Below, piece by piece: positions 1 through 9,251 of a stretch of 64,000 nt of DNA; position 1 is the stretch's first letter; each line of letters begins with the position of its first letter. The translations under genes and the position numbers were made by a program. Location: assembly GCA_900457075.1 (NCBI GenBank), contig UGYN01000002.1:2542001-2606000 (forward strand), given 5' to 3'. The notes beneath the pieces were generated by a model. That model was not told the origin of the DNA. It searched no databases and worked only from the letters and a program-made list of their open reading frames with translations. The stretch is from Serratia quinivorans. GTDB lineage: Bacteria; Pseudomonadota; Gammaproteobacteria; Enterobacterales; Enterobacteriaceae.

Positions 1-174
1 CCGGACGTTAACGTCGGCCGTTCCTGCCGTCTGCGACGCTGCATCATTGACCGCGCCTGCCATATCCCCGAGGGCATGGTGATTGGCGAAAACGCCGATG
101 AGGACAGCAAACGCTTTTATCGCTCGGAAGGCGGCATTGTGTTGGTCACGCGCGAAATGTTGTCAAAATTGTGA
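1..174 (+). CDS. glgC: Glucose-1-phosphate adenylyltransferase, 3' end only
   Basis: Only the last 57 codons are in the window, read in frame from base 1 to the TGA at 172-174. The peptide begins [20 protein letters not shown] and ends [10 protein letters not shown], which matches the C-terminal left-handed beta-helix domain of enterobacterial GlgC. GlgC makes ADP-glucose from glucose-1-phosphate and ATP, the committed step of bacterial glycogen synthesis. It lies about 140 bases upstream of glgA in the same direction, as expected for the glg operon. The catalytic N-terminal domain is outside the window, so its integrity cannot be judged. Confidence 0.93.
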
Positions 175-314
175 GTTAAGGTATCCGGCAGAACGATAGC
201 CTGCCGCCATGTAAACGGATTGACAGATGGCTTGCAAAACGCGGATTAACAACAGCGGCAAGCCTGCTTTATTTCTTATCCAGAGGCATTTTTTGCCGAC
301 TCTCAGGAGTGATA

Positions 315-1748
315 ATGCAGGTTTTACACGTATGTTCTGAAATGTTCCCCCTGTTGAAAACCGGGGGGCTCGCAGACGTGGTTGGCGCATTACCGGCGGC
401 TCAGATCGCCGAGGGCGGCGATGTTCGGGTGTTATTGCCCGCTTTCCCTGACGTTCGTAATGGCATACCGGATTCCGTGCTGGTGGCGGAAATCGACTCG
501 TTCGCCGGCCGGGTCGGTCTGCGTTACGGTACCTATCACGGTGTGGGCATCTACCTGATCGACGCCCCCTGGTTATACGAACGCCCCGGCAGCCCCTATC
601 ACGACCAATCCATGAATGCCTATTCCGACAACCACCGGCGCTTTGCCCTGTTGGGTTGGATGGCCTGCGAACTGGCCAAGGGGCTGGACCGCTACTGGCG
701 GCCACAGGTGGTGCATGCCCATGACTGGCACGCCGGGCTGGCTTGCGCCTATCTGGCGGCTAACGGCCACCCGGCGCGTTCTGTTTTCACCGTGCACAAC
801 CTGGCCTACCAGGGGCTGTTCTCCGCCCATCACGTGCCGGAACTGTGGTTGCCGCCTTCGTTCTTCAACATCTATGGCCTGGAGTTTTACGGCCAGATGT
901 CATTCCTGAAGGCCGGTCTGTTCTACGCCGACCATATCACCGCCGTCAGCCCGACCTATGCGCGTGAGATCACCCGGCCGGAGTTCGGCTACGGCATGGA
1001 AGGGCTATTGCAGGAACGCCAGCGGCAGGGGCGTCTTAGCGGCATTCTTAACGGCGTGGATGACAAGATTTGGGACCCGTCCCACGATCCGCGCCTGACT
1101 GCGCGCTATGACGCCGACAATTTGAAAAACAAGGCCAAGAATAAACTGCACCTGCAAAAAGCCATGGGGCTGAAAGTGGATGAGTCGCTGCCGCTGTTTG
1201 CGGTCGTCAGCCGTCTGACCAGCCAGAAAGGTCTGGATTTAGTCCTGGAAGCTCTGCCGGCGCTGCTGGAGCAGGGCGGTCAACTGGCGCTGTTAGGGGC
1301 CGGCGATGCGGTGTTGCAGCAGGCATTTCTGGCCGCGGCCGCCGACTACCCTGAACAGGTTGGCGTGCAGATTGGTTACCACGAGGCTTTCTCGCACCGG
1401 ATCATCGGCGGGGCCGATGTGATTATGGTGCCGAGCCGTTTCGAGCCCTGCGGGCTGACCCAACTCTATGGCCTGAAATATGGCACGCTGCCGCTGGTGC
1501 GCCGCACCGGTGGGTTGGCGGATACGGTAGTGGACTGCGCGTTGGAGAATCTGGCCGACGGCAGCGCCAGCGGGTTTGTTTTTGATGATTGCGACGCCGT
1601 CGCTCTGGGTAACGCCATTCGGCGTGCCATGGTGCTGTGGAGCCGACCCAAGCATTGGCGTCACGTCCAGCGCCACGCCATGAGCGTGGATTTTGGCTGG
1701 CAAGTCGCGGCACAGGTATATCTGTCGCTTTATCAACGCTTATCGTAA
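315..1748 (+). CDS. glgA: Glycogen synthase (ADP-glucose-dependent)
   Basis: A 477-residue protein, the normal GlgA length. GlgA transfers glucose from ADP-glucose to the growing alpha-1,4-glucan (GT5 family). The N-terminal [20 protein letters not shown] contains the KTGGL ADP-glucose-binding motif. The C-terminal half carries [11 protein letters not shown] and [18 protein letters not shown], the GT-B catalytic region. The ATG at 315 is preferred over the in-frame GTG at 309 because the ribosome-binding site AGGAG occupies 305-309. It sits between glgC and glgP on the same strand. Confidence 0.97.
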   Translation: MQVLHVCSEMFPLLKTGGLADVVGALPAAQIAEGGDVRVLLPAFPDVRNGIPDSVLVAEIDSFAGRVGLRYGTYHGVGIYLIDAPWLYERPGSPYHDQSMNAYSDNHRRFALLGWMACELAKGLDRYWRPQVVHAHDWHAGLACAYLAANGHPARSVFTVHNLAYQGLFSAHHVPELWLPPSFFNIYGLEFYGQMSFLKAGLFYADHITAVSPTYAREITRPEFGYGMEGLLQERQRQGRLSGILNGVDDKIWDPSHDPRLTARYDADNLKNKAKNKLHLQKAMGLKVDESLPLFAVVSRLTSQKGLDLVLEALPALLEQGGQLALLGAGDAVLQQAFLAAAADYPEQVGVQIGYHEAFSHRIIGGADVIMVPSRFEPCGLTQLYGLKYGTLPLVRRTGGLADTVVDCALENLADGSASGFVFDDCDAVALGNAIRRAMVLWSRPKHWRHVQRHAMSVDFGWQVAAQVYLSLYQRLS

Positions 1749-1840
1749 CTATTGTTATGCCCTATGAATTTCATAGCTGCAGGTAACAAGGCTGCGGCTT
1801 GAAAGGCGACGGGCAATCACGCACTTGGGATCGAAAAACT

Positions 1841-4289
1841 ATGACGTTACCGATTAGTTACACCTCACCCACGGTCAGTGTTGAAGCGCTGAAACACTCC
1901 ATCGCCTATAAATTGATGTTTATTGTCGGCAAGGACCCGGCAATTGCCAACCAGCATGACTGGCTGAATGCCGTGTTGTTTGCGGTTCGCGACCGTATGG
2001 TGGAACGCTGGTTGCGTTCTAACCGTGCGCAACTTTCACAGGATGTGCGTCAGGTGTATTACCTGTCGATGGAGTTCCTGATCGGCCGCACGTTGTCCAA
2101 CGCCCTGCTGTCGATGGGCATTTATCAGGATATTGACGACGCATTGAATGAAATGGGGATGAGCCTGGGCGAGCTGCTGGAGGAAGAGAACGATCCAGGC
2201 CTCGGCAACGGTGGCCTGGGGCGGCTGGCGGCCTGTTTCCTGGATTCGCTGGCGACGCTGGCGCTGCCGGGACGTGGCTACGGTATTCGTTACGAATACG
2301 GCATGTTCAAACAAAATATCGTCAACGGTCAGCAGATGGAATCGCCGGACTACTGGCTGGAATATGGTAACCCGTGGGAATTCCCACGTCACAACACGCG
2401 CTATAAGGTGCGTTTTGGCGGCCGCATTCAACAGGAAGGCGCCAAGGCTCGTTGGGTAGAAACCGAAGAGATTATTGCCACCGCTTACGATCAGGTGATC
2501 CCCGGTTTTGATACCGATGCGACCAACACGCTGCGGCTATGGAGCGCCCAGGCCAGTAATGAAATCAACCTGGGTAAATTCAACCAGGGCGATTACTTTG
2601 CGGCCGTTGAGGATAAAAACCACTCGGAGAACGTGTCACGCGTGCTGTATCCGGATGATTCCACCTATTCCGGGCGCGAACTTCGCCTGCGGCAGGAGTA
2701 TTTCCTGGTGTCGGCCACGGTGCAGGATATCCTCAACCGCCACTGGACGATGCATAAAAGCTTCGACAACCTGGCAGACAAGATTGCCATTCACCTGAAT
2801 GACACTCACCCGGTCCTGTCGATCCCGGAGCTGATGCATAGGTTAATCGACGAGCATAAATTCAGTTGGCTGGATGCCTGGGCCGTGGTGGAAAAGGTGT
2901 TCTCCTATACCAACCACACGCTGATGAGCGAAGCGCTGGAAACCTGGCCGCTGGATATGATCGGCCGGATCCTGCCGCGTCACCTGCAGCTGATTTTCGA
3001 GATTAACGATCACTTCCTCAAACACGTACAGGAAGTCGCGCCGGGTGACAATGATCTGCTGGCTCGAGTGTCGATCATTGATGAAACCAATGGCCGCCGG
3101 GTACGTATGGCCTGGCTGGCGGTGGTGGCCAGCCACAAGGTTAACGGCGTTTCTGCGCTGCATTCCGAACTGATGGTGCAATCGTTGTTTGCCGATTTTG
3201 CCCATATCTTCCCCGATCGCTTCTGCAATAAAACCAACGGTGTTACGCCACGCCGCTGGCTGGGGCTGGCTAACCGTCCGTTATCCGCCGTACTCGATGA
3301 CAGTATCGGCCAGACCTGGCGCACCGATCTCAGCCAACTGAGCGAGATCAAGGCCAATGTCGATTACCCGAGTTTCCTGCAGGCTGTGCAGGCCGCCAAA
3401 CGGCAGAACAAGGAGCGACTGGCTACCTACATCGCCAAAAACGCTGAATGTGGTGGTCAACCCGGATGCGCTGTTCGACGTACAGATCAAGCGTATCCAT
3501 GAATATAAGCGGCAGTTGCTCAACGTACTGCACGTGATCACGCTGTATAACCGTCTGCTGCAGGATCCGGAAACCGAGCGGGTGCCGCGGGTGGTGATCT
3601 TTGCCGGCAAGGCGGCCTCGGCTTATTACGCCGCCAAGCAGATCATTCGCTTGATCAACGATGTCGCCAAGGTGATCAACAACGATCCGCGCGTGCATAC
3701 GCAGTTGAAAGTGGTGTTTATCCCGAACTACGGCGTCAGTCTGGCGCAGATGATCATTCCGGCGGCGGATCTTTCCGAGCAGATCTCACTGGCGGGCACC
3801 GAGGCGTCCGGCACCAGTAATATGAAGTTTGCGCTTAACGGTGCGCTGACTATCGGCACGCTGGACGGTGCCAACGTCGAGATGCTGGAACACGTGGGGG
3901 AGGAGAATATCTTTATCTTCGGCAATACCGCCGAGCAGGTAGAAGAGCTGCGGCGCAACGGTTACAACCCGCATCTTTACTATGAGCAGGATCCCGAGCT
4001 GCATCAGGCGCTGACTCAGATCGCCACCGGTGCTTTCAGCCCTGAGGAGCCAAAGCGCTACAGTAACCTGTTTGATTCACTGGTTAACCTGGGCGATCAC
4101 TATCAACTGCTGGCCGATTATCGCAGCTATGTGGATACGCAGGACAAGGTGGATGAGGTGTATCGCAATCAGGATGACTGGACGCGGCGGGCAATATTGA
4201 ATATCGCCAACATGGGCTACTTCTCTTCCGACCGCACCATTCAGGAGTATGCGGACGAGATCTGGCACATCAAGCCTATCAAGCTGTAA
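1841..4289 (+). CDS. glgP: Glycogen phosphorylase, interrupted by a +1 frame break
   Basis: Releases glucose-1-phosphate from glycogen (GT35, PLP-dependent). The reading frame from 1841 ([20 protein letters not shown]) follows E. coli GlgP to about residue 532. It then goes out of frame at the A5 run at 3437-3441 and would end at 3502. The remaining ~280 residues continue one frame over ([20 protein letters not shown] to HIKPIKL), including the PLP-site segment [20 protein letters not shown]. Removing one A restores an uninterrupted protein of about 815 residues, the family length. Both halves are fully conserved, so I infer an assembly error rather than a decayed gene. The ATG at 1841 fits the family start; a TTG at 1799 would add an unmatched extension. 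Confidence 0.93.
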
Positions 4290-4293
4290 ATAC

Positions 4294-4320
4294 AAAAGGG
4301 CCGGAAATCCGGCCCTTTTT
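4294..4320. terminator. Bidirectional terminator between glgP and glpD
   Basis: GGGCCGGAAATCCGGCCC forms a perfect hairpin flanked by AAAA on the left and TTTTT on the right. It can end transcription of glgP (+) and of glpD (-), whose 3' ends converge here with only 43 bases between stop codons. Confidence 0.9.
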
Positions 4321-4332
4321 AGCTTTGGCGAG

Positions 4333-5841
4333 TTACGATGCCAGTGACAGGGTTTTCGCTTTCGCGTGTTCCGCCAGCCAGGCTTTTACCCGCGCCTGCT
4401 GCGCTTCGTCCAGCCACATACCCAGCTTGGTACGACGCCAGATAGCGTCATCGAGTTCCACCACCCATTCTTTGTCGATCAGGTAGCGCAATTCGGCTTC
4501 ATGCAGGCCATGACCGAAATCTTCGCCCAGGTCGCTGAGGTTATTGGCATTGGCCAGGATCAGCTCGCTGTGGCTGCCGTAGGTGCGTGCAAAGCGGCGT
4601 GCCAGGGATTCCGGCAACCAGCTGTGTTCACGGCGCAGTTTTGCGGCGTAGCTGTCGCGATCGCCACCGATGTCACCACCTGGCAGCGAACCGTTTTTGG
4701 TCCACGCCGGGCCACAACCAGGGTAGTAGTGCGCCAGTTTTTCCATCGCATGCTCAGCCAGCTTGCGGTAGGTCGTCAGTTTGCCGCCGAATACGGAAAG
4801 CAACGGCGCTTTACCCTGCTCGTCATGTACGTCCAGCGTGTAATCACGGGTCACCGCCTGCGGTGAATCGGACTCGTCGTCACACAGCGGACGCACACCA
4901 GAGTATGTCCAGACGATATCGTCACGGCCCAACTGCTTCTTGAAGTGGTCGTTATACACTTTCAGCAGATAGTTGATTTCGTTATCGTCGATCTTCACAT
5001 CTTTCGGATCGCCGTGATACTCCACGTCGGTGGTGCCGATGATCGAGAATTCGTCATTCCATGGGATCACGAAGACGATACGATGGTCTTCGTTTTGCAG
5101 AATATAGGACTGTGGCTGATCGTGTACACGCGGTACCACGATGTGGCTGCCTTTGATCAGACGGATGCCATAAGGGGATTTCAGCTTCAGACCATCGTCG
5201 AAGAAGTGTTTCACCCATGGACCGGTGGCGTTCACCAGGCCCTTGGCGCGCCAGGTAAAGGTTTTGCCACTGTCGACGTCGACCGCTTCCACCATCCACA
5301 GGCCGTTTTCACGCCATGCACGGGTCACTTTGGTGCGTGTGCGCACTTCGCCACCGCGCTTTTCCACTTCCTGGGCATTGAGTACCACCAGGCGAGCATC
5401 GTCGACCCAGCAGTCAGAATATTCGAAACCGCGCTTCAATTCAGGCTTCAGCACCGATTCTGGTCCAAAGCGCAAACCCTTGCTGCCTGGCAGACTGGTG
5501 CGTTTCCCCAGGTGATCGTACAGGAACAGGCCGATACGGATCATCCAGGCCGGGCGCAGGTGCGGCTGATGCGGCAGACGGAAACGCATTGGGAAGGCGA
5601 TGTGTGGCGCCAGTCGCAGTAACACTTCACGCTCGGCCAGCGCTTCGCTCACCAAACGGAATTCGTAGTGTTCCAGGTAGCGCAGGCCGCCGTGGATCAG
5701 TTTGGAACTGGCGGAAGACGTAGCACAGGCCAAGTCTTGCGCTTCCAGTAGCAGAACGGACAGCCCGCGCCCGGCAGCATCGGCCGCGATGCCGGCACCG
5801 TTGATGCCGCCACCGATAACGATCAAGTCTTTGGTTTCCAC
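4333..5841 (-). CDS. glpD: Aerobic glycerol-3-phosphate dehydrogenase
   Basis: A 502-residue FAD enzyme of the inner membrane that oxidises sn-glycerol-3-phosphate to dihydroxyacetone phosphate and passes electrons to quinone. The N-terminal METKDLIVIGGGINGAGIAA contains the GxGxxG dinucleotide fold, followed by the family segment SSASSKLIHGGLRYLE. Length matches E. coli GlpD (501). The start is a GTG (plus-strand CAC at 5839-5841) preceded by AGGAAG. A GlpR-operator-bearing promoter lies immediately upstream. In this window glpD is codirectional with glpEGR but separated from glpR by a decayed rhuM-like gene, whereas in E. coli the two units are divergent. Confidence 0.97.
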   Translation of the reverse strand: METKDLIVIGGGINGAGIAADAAGRGLSVLLLEAQDLACATSSASSKLIHGGLRYLEHYEFRLVSEALAEREVLLRLAPHIAFPMRFRLPHQPHLRPAWMIRIGLFLYDHLGKRTSLPGSKGLRFGPESVLKPELKRGFEYSDCWVDDARLVVLNAQEVEKRGGEVRTRTKVTRAWRENGLWMVEAVDVDSGKTFTWRAKGLVNATGPWVKHFFDDGLKLKSPYGIRLIKGSHIVVPRVHDQPQSYILQNEDHRIVFVIPWNDEFSIIGTTDVEYHGDPKDVKIDDNEINYLLKVYNDHFKKQLGRDDIVWTYSGVRPLCDDESDSPQAVTRDYTLDVHDEQGKAPLLSVFGGKLTTYRKLAEHAMEKLAHYYPGCGPAWTKNGSLPGGDIGGDRDSYAAKLRREHSWLPESLARRFARTYGSHSELILANANNLSDLGEDFGHGLHEAELRYLIDKEWVVELDDAIWRRTKLGMWLDEAQQARVKAWLAEHAKAKTLSLAS

Positions 5842-6252
5842 GTCAACTTCCTCCAGATGTTCGAAATAGCTCTTTCATGTTCGTTTTCGCTCATGATTGT
5901 AATCAAAAAACCAACAAACAAGCCAAGACTTAACCAAACAAAAACATTTAGGCGTGATAGAGATAACAGTTTGATGATAGTAGTTATACAAAAAGGAGGG
6001 GTATTAGGCATTGCGAGCATTGCCCTGAGCAGTGTGTTAACCGAGCTACTAATAAACCAGATGAATAATAAATGCTTATCTATCTAGAAGTTACAAGATG
6101 CTAGAGTTTTTGAATCGTCAGAGTATATTTCTAAGTCGGATGTAGGAAAGTTCACGGACTTAAAGCTGAAAAACAGGTGCTGATGCAGAAGCGGCAAATA
6201 GCGCGTCGTGCTGTAAGACCGCAAACTCTGTGCCCTATAAAAGGATATTGTC
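5842..6252. other. Gene-free stretch between glpD and the rhuM remnant
   Basis: A 411-base AT-rich stretch. The first ~130 bases hold the glpD promoter. Beyond 5990 I see no convincing gene, only AT-rich sequence leading to the ribosome-binding site AAAGGAT at 6240-6246 before the rhuM-like start. The drop in GC content relative to glpD suggests the right part arrived with the rhuM-like gene. Confidence 0.5.
5857..5968 (-). promoter_or_regulatory. glpD promoter: tandem GlpR half-sites, -10 and CRP site
   Basis: Seen: ATGTTCG at 5857-5863 and again in ATGTTCGTTTTCGCTCAT at 5877-5894, exactly 20 bp apart. The second resembles the GlpR operator consensus (ATGTTCG-N4-CGAACAT). On the minus strand TACAAT (5901-5896) is a good -10, placing the transcript start near 5889. 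CGTGATAGAGATAACA (5953-5968) matches 8 of 10 CRP half-site positions and is centred about 71.5 bp upstream of that start, a classical class I CRP position. Inferred: GlpR repression plus CRP activation, as for E. coli glpD. Confidence 0.6.
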
Positions 6253-7007
6253 ATGGCGAACTCGTTTCTTTCTCCTTCCCCTGATGGGGAGTTTGTTCTG
6301 TTTCAGTCAACGGATGGCAAGGTACGTTTAGAGTGTCGTTTTGCATCGGATACACTTTGGTTATCACAGGCGGCGATGTCTGAACTCTACCAGGTGACAC
6401 CGCAGGCGGTGACCCAGCATATCAAGGCGGTTTACGACGAAGGTGAACTTGAACAAAGTTTAACCTGTAAGGATTACTTACAAGTTCAAACTGAAGGTAC
6501 AAGACAGGTTCAGCGGAAAATTCGCCACTATAATCTGGGGGTTATCCTCGCGGTTGGCTATCGTGTTCGTTCTTCTCGTGGTACTCAGTTCCGCCAGTGG
6601 GCGACACAAACGCTGCAAGAATATCTGGTGAAAGGCTTCGTGATGGATGATGAACGTCTGAAAAATCCGCCGGTCGGTAAATCGGTGGTGCCGGATTATT
6701 TCGATGACATGCTTGAACGCATCCGTGATATTCGCACTTCCGAGTTACGCTTTTATCAAAAAATCCGCGATCTGTTTACGCTATCAGAAGATTACAGAGC
6801 TAACGAAAAAGACACTGGGTTAATGAACAGCCACTGTTGAGCCACTGTGGCTCCGTAAGTCGTGAACAGATGAAGTCTGTTGTACACCAACGTTATGAAT
6901 CCTTCGATCAGCAAAGAAAAATGACTGATGCACGTGAGGCCGACCGAATTGAACTGGAACAACTTGAGCAGCTTGAAAAACGCTTAAGCAGGAAAAATGC
7001 TCCCTAG
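6253..7007 (+). pseudogene. RhuM-family protein remnant, internally deleted
   Basis: Residues 1-187 (MANSFLSPSPDGEFVLFQST onward) match the RhuM family, named after the Salmonella SPI-3 gene rhuM, with HTH-like TLWLSQAAMSELYQVTPQAV and the conserved HYNLGVILAVGYRVRS. The frame stops at 6840. In a different frame, from about 6816 to the TAG at 7005-7007, the sequence reads WVNEQPLLSHCGSVSREQMK and then a coiled-coil-like tail rich in Glu/Leu. That resembles the C-terminal part of the same family. Head plus tail give about 250 residues against roughly 330 for the family, so some 80-100 residues are missing and the join is out of frame. Molecular function of RhuM proteins is not established. It is inserted between glpR and glpD. 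Confidence 0.75.
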
Positions 7008-7011
7008 CACC

Positions 7012-7029
7012 TTCTCCAAATGGAGAAGA
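7012..7029. repeat. Short palindrome after glpR
   Basis: CTTCTCCAAATGGAGAAG is a perfect 8-bp inverted repeat with a 2-base centre, followed by GAGAGAAGGG. It lies just beyond the glpR stop codon and next to the end of the rhuM remnant. It lacks a T-run, so it is a weak terminator candidate at best. It could also be a boundary repeat of the inserted segment. Confidence 0.4.
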
Positions 7030-7043
7030 TGCGAGAGAAGGGC

Positions 7044-7802
7044 TTAACACAACTCCAGCTGTACGTCGTACTGCTCGATGATTTTCATCACGCTTGGCGG
7101 CGGTAGTTGATCGGTAAACAGGTAGTCGATCAGGCTCATATTGCCGAGGTTAACCATCGCGTTGCGGCCGAATTTTGAATGGTCGGTGACCAACATCACG
7201 CAGCGTGAATTTTCGATAATTGCGCGTTTGGTGCGCACTTCGTGATAGTCGAATTCAAGCAGCGAGCCGTCCATATCGATGCCGCTGATACCCAGAATGC
7301 CGTAATCGAGACGGAACTGGGAGATAAAGTCCAGCGTGGCCTCACCCATGATACCGCCGTCGCGGGTACGTACCTCGCCACCGGCCAGGATCAGACGAAA
7401 ATCTTCCTTGGCGGTCAGCAGAGTGGCGACGTTCAGGTTATTGGTCACCACGCGCAGGTTCTTGTGATTCATCAGCGCATGGGCGACCGCTTCCGGTGTG
7501 GTGCCGATGTCGATAAACAGCGTGGCGCCGTCCGGGATCTGACTGGCGACGCGTTGAGCGATACGCGCTTTCTGTTCCGACCACATCACTTTGCGATCGT
7601 TGTAGGCGGCATTGACCGAACTGGAAGGCAAGGCTGCCCCACCGTGATGGCGTTGGATTTTGTTCTGATCGGCCAGGTCATTCAAATCACGACGAATCGT
7701 TTGCGGGCTAACGTCAAAATGTTCGACCAGCTCTTCGGTACTGACATAACCCTGCAGGCGCACCAGCTCGATAATAGCGTCATGACGCTGTGTTTGCTTC
7801 AC
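7044..7802 (-). CDS. glpR: Glycerol-3-phosphate regulon repressor (DeoR family)
   Basis: A 252-residue protein matching E. coli GlpR in length and sequence. The N-terminal DeoR helix-turn-helix is visible as STEELVEHFDVSPQTIRRDL (residues about 21-40). The C-terminal sugar-phosphate sensor domain contains FIDIGTTPEAVAHAL and LAGGEVRTRDGGIMGEATLD. It represses glp genes and is released by glycerol-3-phosphate. It is the last gene of glpEGR and its likely operators are in front of glpD within this window. Confidence 0.97.
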   Translation of the reverse strand: MKQTQRHDAIIELVRLQGYVSTEELVEHFDVSPQTIRRDLNDLADQNKIQRHHGGAALPSSSVNAAYNDRKVMWSEQKARIAQRVASQIPDGATLFIDIGTTPEAVAHALMNHKNLRVVTNNLNVATLLTAKEDFRLILAGGEVRTRDGGIMGEATLDFISQFRLDYGILGISGIDMDGSLLEFDYHEVRTKRAIIENSRCVMLVTDHSKFGRNAMVNLGNMSLIDYLFTDQLPPPSVMKIIEQYDVQLELC

Positions 7803-7838
7803 GGTAATCCCCTAAAACGCCTGGCTTGTACCTGGCTG

Positions 7839-8675
7839 TTATTGTTCGTTGTGCGCGCGATGACGCGTGTCCCAAAATGCCATCAATAACCCTAACACTA
7901 AACCGGCTACGTGTGCCGCGTTAGCGATCGACATTCCTAAAATATCGAAATATCCGGCCACCAGCCACAGGACGGAAAACACCATCAGGCCGCGCGGCAG
8001 CATCAGACCGCGTTCCGGTGCTCGCTCGCCGCTGAGCCAGCAGTAACCCATCAGCGCGTAGACCACGCCGGACAGGCCGCCGAACAACGCACCGCTAAAC
8101 AGCGACTGCGCCCAGCCGCTGAAGAAGGCCGAGACCACTGCCAGCACGAACAGTTTGCCGCTGCCGAGGCGTTTTTCCAGCGGGCCGCCGAGATACCACC
8201 ACCACAGCAGGTTAAAGGTGATGTGCAGCAGTGAGAAATGGAGGAAAGCGTGGCTGACCCAGCGCCACAGCTGCAGGTACTGGCTGCTGTCTTGCGGCCA
8301 GGAGAGCCAGTACATCAGGGTATCATCGCCCAATATCTGCATCAGGATATAGACCATAATGCACAGCGCCATCACGCCGAGCGTCAGCGGCCCGGCCTTG
8401 CTGCGCAGGGTTTGCAGATAGGAAAAGCCCTGATAGTGCAGGTCGGCATCGGTATTGCCGGCCTGCCAACTGGCGGCGCGATAGCGACTGTTAAGCGGAT
8501 CGATCAGAAACTGCTGCAGTTCGTGCTGCACCTGCTCCAGATGGCTGTCGTCTGCCAGCCAAATTTCCGCCGCCTCGCCGGTATTGTGCACCCTAAGCTC
8601 AATGCCCTGTGTCGTCATGTAGTCGACAAAGGCCTGCGCCAGGCGGGGATTGGATACGGCGATTACTCTAACCAT
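7839..8675 (-). CDS. glpG: Rhomboid intramembrane serine protease GlpG
   Basis: A 278-residue inner-membrane protease. A cytoplasmic N-terminal domain of about 90 residues precedes six membrane segments. The catalytic serine is in [13 protein letters not shown] and the catalytic histidine in [13 protein letters not shown], the standard Ser-His dyad at about residues 203 and 256. The loop motif [20 protein letters not shown] is also typical. It is the middle gene of glpEGR. Despite its name it has no known role in glycerol metabolism; it cleaves transmembrane substrates. Confidence 0.97.
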   Translation of the reverse strand: MVRVIAVSNPRLAQAFVDYMTTQGIELRVHNTGEAAEIWLADDSHLEQVQHELQQFLIDPLNSRYRAASWQAGNTDADLHYQGFSYLQTLRSKAGPLTLGVMALCIMVYILMQILGDDTLMYWLSWPQDSSQYLQLWRWVSHAFLHFSLLHITFNLLWWWYLGGPLEKRLGSGKLFVLAVVSAFFSGWAQSLFSGALFGGLSGVVYALMGYCWLSGERAPERGLMLPRGLMVFSVLWLVAGYFDILGMSIANAAHVAGLVLGLLMAFWDTRHRAHNEQ

Positions 8676-8841
8676 TGCTCTTCCGTCTAAGTGAATGATT
8701 TTAGCCGCCGGTGACCCGATGGCGTTGACGGCCGATTATAGCGTCGAAATCCTGAGCGCAGGCAAAGGATCTGCGAAAAACCAGTAAAAACACTCACTAA
8801 CGGCGCGAGGAAGGAACCCGCCGCAGCGGGCGGGAAGAGGA

Positions 8842-9168
8842 TTATGCGGAGGTTTCAACGTCCTGCGGATACTGACGCGCCCAGGCCTCAAAGCCACCGT
8901 CGATGCTGTATACCGCGTCAAACCCCTGATGCAGCAGGTATTGCGCAGCGCTGCGGCTGCTGTTGCCGTGGTAGCACATCACCATCACCGGCCTTTCAAA
9001 ATCATTCTGCTGCATAAAAGTCTGCAGGCTGGCGTTGGTGAGATGAAAAGCGCCCGGCGTGTGCCCGGCTTCAAAACTCTGTGGATCGCGGATATCAACC
9101 AGGGCGGCGCTGCCGTCTTTCCAACGGCTGTATGCCTGCTCAACGTTGATCGCTTCAAACTGTTCCAT
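8842..9168 (-). CDS. glpE: Thiosulfate sulfurtransferase (single-domain rhodanese)
   Basis: A 108-residue cytoplasmic rhodanese, the length of E. coli GlpE. It moves sulfane sulfur from thiosulfate to cyanide or other thiophilic acceptors such as thioredoxin. The active-site loop is [17 protein letters not shown] with the catalytic Cys near residue 65. It is first in glpE-glpG-glpR, with a 166-base gap before glpG. A GC-rich hairpin (CCCGC-CGCA-GCGGG near 8818-8832) lies just past its stop and could reduce readthrough into glpGR. Confidence 0.95.
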   Translation of the reverse strand: MEQFEAINVEQAYSRWKDGSAALVDIRDPQSFEAGHTPGAFHLTNASLQTFMQQNDFERPVMVMCYHGNSSRSAAQYLLHQGFDAVYSIDGGFEAWARQYPQDVETSA

Positions 9169-9251
9169 GACTTCCGACTGCCTCGTAATTAGATAATGTC
9201 GCTATTGTAACCAACTCCGAGGCAATTAAGACCAGAGCGACGTTGTGGTTT

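Noticed and set aside
309..314. GTG start of glgA at 309
   Set aside because: It overlaps the ribosome-binding site AGGAG; the ATG at 315 agrees with the family N-terminus.
1841..4289. Programmed frameshifting in glgP
   Set aside because: No stimulatory pseudoknot or conserved slippery heptamer is evident, orthologues are single-frame, and the same kind of break recurs in unrelated genes.
4945..5622. A 225-codon frame opposite glpD
   Set aside because: Antisense shadow of a conserved gene; amino-acid composition is atypical and no initiation signal is seen.
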